NCBI GenBank assembly: GCA_036003885.1
Contig: DASYSA010000709.1
Location: forward strand, 1-12,387
Reading direction: 5' to 3'
Length of the DNA: 12,387 nt
Source: DASYSA01 sp036003885
GTDB taxonomy: Bacteria; Acidobacteriota; Blastocatellia; UBA7656
Positions 6,622 to 12,387 of the stretch are shown in pieces. The notes beneath the pieces were generated by a model. It did no database searches. It worked only from the letters and a program-made list of their open reading frames with translations, and was not told the origin of the DNA. Positions within the stretch are counted from its first letter, which is position 1; each line of letters opens with the position of its first letter. The translations under genes were made by a program, and so were the position numbers.

Positions 6622-7206
6622 TCAATCCTTCAGAACGATACCGCACGCGATGCGGGCTCCGCCGGCTCCCGGAGGTTGACCGGTGGTGCCCAGGTCTTCA
6701 AGCGCGTGGACTATAACCGCGCTTCCGTTCGCGTCGAGAATCGAGAGCGGACCCGCCGCCAATGTGATCCGGCTGGTTGTGGTGATAAAGGTTGCGCGAC
6801 CGTCAGAATCTGCCTTCAGATTCGGAAGATCGCCCATATGGAAGGGGTGATTAGTATCGGGAGGCGTCGAGTTACCAAAGGGGCCGGGATCGAAATGGCC
6901 ACCCGCACCCCCGAACGGCACGACCGGTGGGCCGGCGCTGTCTGCGCAGCTCGCATTTTCATGTACGTGGAAGCCATGCTTGGAGCCCGGCGCCAACCCT
7001 TCAACTGTAACGATGACCTGCACTGTGGGCAGTATCCCGGTGCCGATCTGTACAAACACGGCAGTTCCCGAGATCCCGGAGTTGGGAGCCCCGGAAATGT
7101 CGGCGTGGGCCTTCAAAACGGCGGGAGCAGCGCTCCTTCCCATGGCACCCAGTGCCAGGAATGCCGCCAGAAGGCAGGACAAACCTAACTTGGACATTAT
7201 TTTCAT
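6622..7206 (-). CDS. sodC: Secreted Cu/Zn superoxide dismutase
   Basis: The 194-residue product converts superoxide to oxygen and hydrogen peroxide outside the cytoplasm. A signal peptide is visible: MKIMSKLG, a hydrophobic core to about residue 20, and cleavage near residues 25-28. All metal ligands can be placed. Copper ligands are His80 and His82 (HGFHVHENASC), bridging His104 (GGHFDP) and His167 (VIVHALED). Zinc ligands are His120, His123 and Asp126 (HPFHMGD). Cys87 and Cys188 match the conserved disulfide, and Arg185 (GARIACG) matches the active-site arginine. The start ATG follows AAGGAG (7213-7218 on the plus-strand numbering) at 6 bases. The gene stands alone, more than 220 bases from either neighbour, suggesting its own transcript. 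It is complete, with nothing missing. Confidence 0.95.
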   Translation of the reverse strand: MKIMSKLGLSCLLAAFLALGAMGRSAAPAVLKAHADISGAPNSGISGTAVFVQIGTGILPTVQVIVTVEGLAPGSKHGFHVHENASCADSAGPPVVPFGGAGGHFDPGPFGNSTPPDTNHPFHMGDLPNLKADSDGRATFITTTSRITLAAGPLSILDANGSAVIVHALEDLGTTGQPPGAGGARIACGIVLKD

Positions 7207-7261
7207 TTTTTTCTCCTTCGATTTTGATTTGCGGCTGAAACTACAGGGCCGTGGCGGGCAT

Positions 7262-7288
7262 ACTATAGCTTTGATTACTCGACGTCAA
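7262..7288 (-). promoter_or_regulatory. Candidate sigma-70-type promoter for sodC
   Basis: Reading the minus strand, TTGACG (7288-7283) is followed after 15 bases by TATAGT (7267-7262), five of six matches to TATAAT. The spacer is short of the usual 17. The site is about 56 bases before the sodC start. Base match only; no other support. Confidence 0.35.
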
Positions 7289-7432
7289 CGGCTGAACGGC
7301 GTTCCCTTTTGTGGCTTGCTCATACAACTCGCGAGAGATAACTAATCGTGGGCCCTTGAGGGTTGCAGAATGTTCAAAGCACGACGAGATTGCTCAGATG
7401 TCCGCCAGACGAGCTAATGGGCGGGGTTCAGA

Positions 7433-8518
7433 TCACACGATTCCAAGCTCCCTTGCCAACTCTTCGTCTAAGCGCCCAAGCGCATAGGCCGTCTTGAGGG
7501 TGACGCGGTTGATGCGGTCCGTAGCACGATCAGCCATCTGGCCGCCGATCATCGCGGCGCCCCGCCCCTCTGCCTCGGCCCGGGCGAACAGTCTGGCTTC
7601 GTCGATTGCGTGGCTGATCTCATCGTCGGGGATCTGGAATAACTCGACCGCGAGCGCGGTCTGTTCCGGTATCCCTGTCCACTTGCCCGCAAAACCGAAG
7701 TCCCGCGCCAGCAACGCGTCGCGGCGGAACTCTTCGATCGCGGCTCGGCGTTCTTCTTCCGTCTTATCACGTGTCGGATAGTTGGTTGTCATCTCGGCGA
7801 TTGCGGGTATCGCGACAGAAGCCGCCGCTTTGACTATCCGGCCTCGCGCCTGATTGATCAGCGGGTGGTCGGCCCGGTAGTTCGCCTTCCGCAGTCCTAA
7901 CGACGCCCAGTAGTCATAAGACCCGAAAATCAGCCCGGCCAGCCTGCGCGAAGAGTGTGCGATATCGAAGACCTGCTCTTCGGCTGACGCGGACTCTATC
8001 AGGACCTCAATGCGAATCCCGTTAGGCTTCAGACTCAACTTCTTCTCGAGCGCTCCAAGGGTCTGGTCCAGCGAGCGGACTTCATCGGCGCACTCGACCT
8101 TGGGGTAGATGAGGCCGTCGATCTTCCCTCCGGCCTGCTCGACGATGACCGCGATGTCTTCGTGCGCCGGATCCAAATCCAATCCGCGCGGACGGAAGAA
8201 GCGGAGCCGCCTTCCCCAATCCAGATCATTGAACGCGCGGATTACGTTTGCCCTCCCCTGTTCGAGAAGCTCCTCGCTGTCGCGAGGGATCGAGTCTTCC
8301 AGGTCGAGCATCACCAGGTTGGCCGCCGACCTCGTGGCGGCTCCTTCGACGTACTTCCACACAGTGGCCGGAGTGGTGAGGTGAGCCATCTGAACCAGAT
8401 ACTTCGGCTCAAGCTCGATCGCCTCTGCTGCGACTCGTTCGGTGATCTGCGTGCTACGCTCTCGTGCCGCCCTGGTTATCCCCGTGTCAGGCTTGAGCGA
8501 TGAGGTCGTTTCGGCCAA
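7433..8518 (-). CDS. HpcH/HpaI-family (CitE-like) acyl-CoA lyase/aldolase
   Basis: The 361-residue product has the TIM-barrel signature of CitE/malyl-CoA lyase-type enzymes. MLDLEDSIP (70-78) and RFFRPRG (106-112) hold likely substrate-contacting residues. LIYPKVE (136-142) follows. The metal-binding acids are Glu175 (VLIESAS) and Asp202 (IFGSYDYWASLG). ARDFGFAGKWTGIPEQ (271-286) is the family's C-terminal barrel motif. These enzymes cleave or form C-C bonds of 3-hydroxy-acyl-CoAs such as malyl-, beta-methylmalyl-, citramalyl- or citryl-CoA using Mg2+. With the MaoC-type hydratase nearby, beta-methylmalyl-CoA lyase is an attractive but unproven guess. About 40 extra residues precede the barrel. 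The start is TTG, supported by GGGAGA five bases upstream; the next in-frame ATG (8387-8389) would remove the N-terminus. Confidence 0.82.
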   Translation of the reverse strand: MAETTSSLKPDTGITRAARERSTQITERVAAEAIELEPKYLVQMAHLTTPATVWKYVEGAATRSAANLVMLDLEDSIPRDSEELLEQGRANVIRAFNDLDWGRRLRFFRPRGLDLDPAHEDIAVIVEQAGGKIDGLIYPKVECADEVRSLDQTLGALEKKLSLKPNGIRIEVLIESASAEEQVFDIAHSSRRLAGLIFGSYDYWASLGLRKANYRADHPLINQARGRIVKAAASVAIPAIAEMTTNYPTRDKTEEERRAAIEEFRRDALLARDFGFAGKWTGIPEQTALAVELFQIPDDEISHAIDEARLFARAEAEGRGAAMIGGQMADRATDRINRVTLKTAYALGRLDEELARELGIV

Positions 8519-8529
8519 TTGATTCTCCC
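8516..8529 (-). promoter_or_regulatory. Ribosome binding site supporting a TTG start
   Basis: On the minus strand GGGAGA (8529-8524) is followed by five bases and then TTG (8518-8516), the first codon of the CitE-like gene. No ATG or GTG in a comparable position is available, so a TTG start is likely. Confidence 0.6.
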
Positions 8530-8562
8530 GTTATCGACTGTGCTGCAAACTTTGTCACCCAA

Positions 8563-8604
8563 ACACGAAGGGAACGAATGGCTTTGTGTCTTCGTGTCTT
8601 CGCG
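8563..8604. repeat. Short word-repeat inverted element
   Basis: ACACGAAG (8563-8570) and CTTCGTGT (8590-8597) pair perfectly across 19 bases. The right side is an 8-base word repeat (TTTGTGTC, TTCGTGTC, TTCG). It lies in the 110-base gap between the S46 peptidase stop and the CitE-like gene start. It resembles the other word-repeat hairpins of this window but is shorter. Confidence 0.6.
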
Positions 8605-8628
8605 GCATAAATCGAATCTCCCTCAATG

Positions 8629-10785
8629 CTAATCACTGCGTCCGAGGATCTCGGCCGCCAGCTTCTCGGCACCGTACAACTTCCTCAGCGCTTCAATGAT
8701 CGCCGCGCTGTGAACCGCGACCGCGCGGCTGCCTTCGCTCTCATCGATATATGCATATCGGTTCGGCAGTTTCTGGATGTTGCTGTCGAAGTTGACGCCG
8801 ACGATCTCGCCGGCGCGGTTGATCACAGGACTTCCGGAGTTGCCCCCGATCGTATCCGCCGTGTAGGCGAAGTTGAAGGGAGTGGACAAGTCGAGTAACG
8901 ACCTGCCTTCCCTGAACCTCCTGGGCAGGTCATACGGCGGCTTCTCATTGAAGCTCCCCGCGCGGTCGTACAGACCGTAGAACGTGGTCTTGTACGGCAC
9001 CAGCGTGGTGTCCTCTTCGTAGCCCATCACCTTTCCGTAGCTGAGCCTCAGATGCGAGTTCGCATCTGGAGATACCGTTTTGCCATAGACCGCAAATCGC
9101 GCTTCCGCGATCTTCTGGCCGGCGCTCAATTCGACGCTCTGAACTCGATCTTCGTACCAGGCTCGAAGCTGCCTGATGATCGGTTCGACTCTGCGTGCAA
9201 GGTCGATCATCGGATCGTCTGATTTTGCGATCGCAGCGGCTCCACCTTCGAGCAGCGTCTTGCGAAAAGATACGTCACTCAGCCGAGTCCCGCTCACCGC
9301 TCGCCTCGCCACCTCTGCGCTGGTCGAGCCGGCCAACGCCGCTTTCACAAAGGGATCCTGTGGACCAAGAGTTTTCCGTACGTCTTCAAGCCAGGATGTC
9401 AGAAGCGCTTCTTCCATCTCGGGGTAAATAGGCGCTCCGGACAGCAGGCTTGTTTTGAGCAGCTCCACTTTCGTGCCGCGGAACTCCTCGTACCGCTTGT
9501 CGTTTTGTTTGCCGATCTCACCGGAGTAGCGAACAATCACGGCGGCAATCGCAGCGAGGCGCGATACCGGGCTTGAGAAAGTCGTCACGAATGAATCCGC
9601 ACGCGACGGTGTGAGAGTCGAGAAGGCGATTCGTTTCCCCATCGCCGACAGTCCTCGATAAGCGAGGTCAACCTGCGCCCAGGCTGTTCCGTAGGCCCTC
9701 TGAAGGTCGGCCCGACGCGCAACTTCGGCCCGTAGCTTCTTCTCGTCCTCTTCCTTTTTGGACATCAGCCTGGGATTCTGCAGCCCGGCCTGTTGGCCGA
9801 TGAGCCGCTTGATCGAATTCTCGAGCCCCAGCCGGGCGGCCGAAGCACGCCTCGCCTCCTCAGTGCCTCTTGAAGCGTAACGGACGAGCGCATCACGCCT
9901 TGCTGTCCACGATTGCATCTGAAGCGGATTGCCGGTGTCCCTGTGATAGTGGAGCTGCGCGGCGGTCAGCAGTCTCGCGGTCGAGCCGGGGTTCCCTGAA
10001 AGGACGACGAACTCGCCTTCGGCAGGGCCCTTCTCAGACCACTTGAAATAGTGTTCAGTCCGGGCCGGCGCGCCGTTCTCGTAGACCCGAAAAAAGGTAA
10101 TGTCGAGGCTGTATCGCGGATAGGTGAAGTTGTCATAGTCGCCGCCGAAGTAGGCTATCTGCTCCTCGGGAGCGAAGACCAATCGCACATCAGCGTATAC
10201 CTTGAAGCGATAGAGCCAGAGCTCGCCGCCATTATAGAGCGTGATGACTTCGCTTCGCAGCCCGGTCTTATCGCGTGATTCCTTCTCGATCTTTGCGATC
10301 TCCGCGCCGCGTTGTGAGTTCGCTTCTATGTCCGAAGCCGCCCGCTTCACTGCTGCTTTTACACGGCCGGTCACCTCTTCGTACGAGACCAGCACGCTCA
10401 TTTCGAAGTCGGCGCAGGGCATCTCTTCTGAGCGCGTGCGAGCGTAGAAGCCGTCCCTGGTCAGATTGCGCTCGGGCGTCGAAAGTTTCTGAACAGCCGC
10501 TCGCCCCACGTGCTGATTGGTCATCACCAGACCATCAGGCGACACGAAGGAGGCTGAGGCGCCCTCCACCCGCACCGATGCGAGCCGTACGTGGTCCAGC
10601 CACGCATTGGATGGATCGAAGTTATACCTTTCCTTCCATGCTTTTCGTGGCGGATTGTCGAAGGGCCACATCCCTTCGTCGGCGCGCGCGAGGGGGACCT
10701 GGTTTAGAACAATAAGCGTTAACGCCAGCGACGCGAGTCGTGACAGGTAATCACCGCGGCGAGTGTGAGCCGAGAACTTTTTCAT
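8629..10785 (-). CDS. Secreted S46 family dipeptidyl-peptidase (DPP7/DPP11 type)
   Basis: The 718-residue product is of normal S46 length. A signal peptide ends at ARA-DEG (after Ala35). Family S46 enzymes remove dipeptides from peptide N-termini in the periplasm. The chymotrypsin-like triad can be placed as His92 (MTNQHVGR), an Asp in the GGDYDNFTYPRYSLD segment (214-228; Asp228 fits the spacing best) and Ser650 (GGNSGSPV). The central 300-560 region fits the family's helical domain that covers the active site. By counting from Ser650, Ser668 (NFDSN) aligns with the specificity position 673 of Porphyromonas enzymes, where DPP7 has Gly and DPP11 has Arg. From memory, Ser there was grouped with DPP11, which cuts after Asp or Glu. 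The start ATG follows GGAGTT at five bases. Family assignment is strong; specificity is inferred. Confidence 0.93.
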   Translation of the reverse strand: MKKFSAHTRRGDYLSRLASLALTLIVLNQVPLARADEGMWPFDNPPRKAWKERYNFDPSNAWLDHVRLASVRVEGASASFVSPDGLVMTNQHVGRAAVQKLSTPERNLTRDGFYARTRSEEMPCADFEMSVLVSYEEVTGRVKAAVKRAASDIEANSQRGAEIAKIEKESRDKTGLRSEVITLYNGGELWLYRFKVYADVRLVFAPEEQIAYFGGDYDNFTYPRYSLDITFFRVYENGAPARTEHYFKWSEKGPAEGEFVVLSGNPGSTARLLTAAQLHYHRDTGNPLQMQSWTARRDALVRYASRGTEEARRASAARLGLENSIKRLIGQQAGLQNPRLMSKKEEDEKKLRAEVARRADLQRAYGTAWAQVDLAYRGLSAMGKRIAFSTLTPSRADSFVTTFSSPVSRLAAIAAVIVRYSGEIGKQNDKRYEEFRGTKVELLKTSLLSGAPIYPEMEEALLTSWLEDVRKTLGPQDPFVKAALAGSTSAEVARRAVSGTRLSDVSFRKTLLEGGAAAIAKSDDPMIDLARRVEPIIRQLRAWYEDRVQSVELSAGQKIAEARFAVYGKTVSPDANSHLRLSYGKVMGYEEDTTLVPYKTTFYGLYDRAGSFNEKPPYDLPRRFREGRSLLDLSTPFNFAYTADTIGGNSGSPVINRAGEIVGVNFDSNIQKLPNRYAYIDESEGSRAVAVHSAAIIEALRKLYGAEKLAAEILGRSD

Positions 10786-10852
10786 GACTGAACTCCGAAA
10801 GTAAACAGGGCGCTCTTGACTACATCGCTCGACGTTGCCAGCTGGCGGCCCA

Positions 10853-11062
10853 TCTCATTAATACCTCACTTCAGTGAGGTGGCTGTCTGTCCCGAGGTCC
10901 AGGGGAACCGTTTTAACGGTTTCCCCTGTTGGGTGGGAGCCGGTTTCGCGACTGATTCCTCACTGAAGGTTGAGCTCACCTTGGGCGGAATCAAAACCGT
11001 TAAACGGTTTTCACGAGTCCGTCGCCCGCAACACACCCCTTTGAAGTGGGGTGTTAATGAGA
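10853..11062. repeat. 210-bp element with inverted ends and nested palindromes
   Basis: The ends are inverted copies: TCTCATTAA (10853-10861) against TTAATGAGA (11054-11062), with the match continuing inward through the adjoining hairpins at roughly 26 of 31 positions. Inside are ACCTCACT/AGTGAGGT (10863-10880), a 12-bp hairpin with one bulge around AACCGTT..AACGGTT (10901-10927), TGATTCC/GGAATCA (10953-10959 and 10987-10993) enclosing a GAGCTC palindrome, AAAACCGTT/AACGGTTTT (10993-11011), and ACACCCC/GGGGTGT (11033-11054). No protein sense is evident on either strand. It could be a non-autonomous mobile element (MITE or REP-like) or a structured RNA. It lies between the M16 and S46 genes. 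Confidence 0.85.
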
Positions 11063-11125
11063 CGATGCTGCCGCGACCCGTGAGCAGTTTTATTGCAGCT
11101 ATCCGCCCCCTGTGTTCGCGTTCTC

Positions 11126-12387
11126 TCAAAAGCCCGGTTGGTTTATGGACTTCGAGTCTAACTTCGGCGCGTATTTCTGCGCAACTTTCTTTATCTCTTC
11201 GGCCTTACCTATCAACACAAAAACGAGATCATCGAGCGGGAAGTATTGCTTGATTACTCGCTGGGCATCGGCCATCGTCATCGAGTCAATCCTGGCGTAC
11301 AGTCCGTTGATCTCATTCTCATCCAGCCCGTAGAGCTCGATTTGCGTTAGGGTCCCGGCAAGCTGGTCGTTGGTTTCGATCGTAGGAGGAAACTGGCCTT
11401 TGATGTAGGTCTTGGCTGACTTCAGTTCCTCTTCGGTTATGCCCTTCTCGTGAAGTCGTTTCACCACGTCGAGCGTCAGGTCAATCGCCTTCTCCGTTGT
11501 TTCATTTCGGGTGAAGGTCGAGATCAGAAACGGGCCGCGGGCCTTGCGTTCGCTGAACGAAGATCTCGCCCCGTAGCTCAAACCCGACTTGATGCGAAGC
11601 TCGGAGTTGAGCATTGAGGTGAAGCGCCCGCCGAACAGCGTGTTGATCACATTGATGTAGACTCGATCCGGATTGGTGCGACTGATACCCACATTTCCCA
11701 CGACGAAGAAGGTCTGTGTGGAATCGGGCTTGTCGACGAGAAGCAGTTTCTTTCCGCTAAAGGGGGACGCGTCGGGGATCGTAACCGGCGGCGCCGGCCG
11801 GCCGGTCCATGCTCCGAATTTCTCCGTCAGCGTCCGCTCCATCTCAGCCGAGCTGAAATCGCCTACTACGGCGAGGATTGCGTTCGAAGGCGAGTAGTAG
11901 GTCTGGTAAAACTTCTGAACGTCATCGCGCGTGATGGCGGCCAGCGACTTCTCGTCACCGGCCGACGGTCTGGCGTAGGGATGGCTCCCATACAGGTACG
12001 CGCTGAAGTAGTTCCCGATTACCGCCTGCGCCTGGTCCTTCGCGGCCTTTATTCCGTCGATGCGCTGCTTGAGCAGTTTGGTCACCTCGTCCTGTGGAAA
12101 CTGCGGATTGAGCAACACGTCGGAGAATAGATCCAGACCCTTACTGATGTCCTTCTTTACGAACTCCGCATTTGCGCCCGTGTAGTCGAATGTAGCTGAG
12201 GCGCCCATGGCCCCGCCGATGAAATCCAACTCGGCTGAGAGCTGATCCGCGCTTCGGGTTTTGGTGCCCTTCCTCAACAACTCAGCGGTAACCGAAGCGA
12301 CACCCTCCTTCCCGGCAGGATCAGCCACCGAGCCGGCCTTTACCAGCAGGTTGAAACTTATGAGCGGAACTTCGTGTTGCTCCATCA
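11126..12387 (-). CDS. M16-family peptidase subunit lacking the zinc motif (5' end outside window)
   Basis: At least 419 residues are visible and the gene runs off the right edge. Two tandem M16 halves can be recognised: an N-terminal domain with GVASVTAELLRKGT, and a C-terminal domain with FGGRFTSMLNSELRIKSGLSYGARSSF. At the place of the zinc-binding HxxEH the protein has SVTAE (31-35 of the visible part), so it cannot bind zinc there. The RIKSGLSYG segment (264-272) matches the Arg/Tyr substrate-binding motif of the non-catalytic partner in two-subunit M16B peptidases. It should therefore pair with a zinc-containing M16 subunit, probably encoded just beyond the right edge (upstream on this strand). 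The N-terminus, including any signal peptide, is not visible. Confidence 0.88.
   Translation of the reverse strand, partial: MEQHEVPLISFNLLVKAGSVADPAGKEGVASVTAELLRKGTKTRSADQLSAELDFIGGAMGASATFDYTGANAEFVKKDISKGLDLFSDVLLNPQFPQDEVTKLLKQRIDGIKAAKDQAQAVIGNYFSAYLYGSHPYARPSAGDEKSLAAITRDDVQKFYQTYYSPSNAILAVVGDFSSAEMERTLTEKFGAWTGRPAPPVTIPDASPFSGKKLLLVDKPDSTQTFFVVGNVGISRTNPDRVYINVINTLFGGRFTSMLNSELRIKSGLSYGARSSFSERKARGPFLISTFTRNETTEKAIDLTLDVVKRLHEKGITEEELKSAKTYIKGQFPPTIETNDQLAGTLTQIELYGLDENEINGLYARIDSMTMADAQRVIKQYFPLDDLVFVLIGKAEEIKKVAQKYAPKLDSKSINQPGF

Noticed and set aside
10837..10846. 10-bp palindrome GCCAGCTGGC near the left edge of the 210-bp element
   Set aside because: Short GC-rich palindromes are expected by chance here and it lies outside the matched ends of the element.
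10816..11253. Open frames on both strands across the 210-bp element
   Set aside because: They are translations of palindromic repeat sequence with no ribosome binding site and overlap the M16 gene end; such frames tend to be annotated as spurious hypothetical proteins.

Overview
The window (about 57% GC by eye, long genes, intergenic gaps mostly 80-340 bases) looks like a chromosomal segment of a soil or freshwater Acidobacteriota, perhaps class Blastocatellia. That is an inference. It rests on a winged-helix/TPR one-component regulator, a family S46 peptidase, an M16 'inactive partner' peptidase subunit, a small CxxC helix-turn-helix protein next to a sigma-region-2-like protein, and intergenic hairpins built from short repeated words. 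No rRNA, tRNA, CRISPR array, transposase or phage gene was seen.

Left part (1-1880): a heptad-repeat hairpin at the window edge, then two rightward genes: an orotate-phosphoribosyltransferase-like protein with a Cys tail (131-745) and a secreted alpha/beta hydrolase (843-1799). A second word-repeat hairpin fills the gap to the convergent regulator gene.

Regulatory part (1879-5193): a leftward winged-helix/transmembrane/TolB-like/TPR regulator (1879-3819). Its upstream region carries three 8-bp direct repeats at an exact 11-bp period, a good candidate autoregulatory operator. Diverging from it is a small CxxC/HTH protein (4037-4306), then a 364-base gap with no convincing gene, then a short protein resembling only sigma region 2 (4671-5054). 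That gene ends in a 9-bp hairpin immediately before a large heptad-repeat hairpin.

Right part (5194-12387): five leftward genes. They are a double-hotdog MaoC-type hydratase resembling mesaconyl-CoA hydratase, a secreted Cu/Zn superoxide dismutase, an HpcH/HpaI (CitE-like) lyase with a TTG start, a secreted S46 dipeptidyl-peptidase, and the 3' part of an M16 peptidase subunit that lacks the zinc motif and runs off the window. The hydratase and lyase could act on the same branched C4-C5 acyl-CoA intermediates. The S46 and M16 proteins suggest extracytoplasmic peptide use. A 210-bp element with inverted ends and at least four internal palindromes lies between the S46 and M16 genes.

The most unusual signals are non-coding: three long hairpins of the same architecture (7- or 8-base words repeated in both arms) but different sequence, two of which fill convergent gene gaps; the 210-bp nested-palindrome element; and the 11-bp-phased operator-like repeats. 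I cannot claim a new defence or enzymatic system from this sequence.
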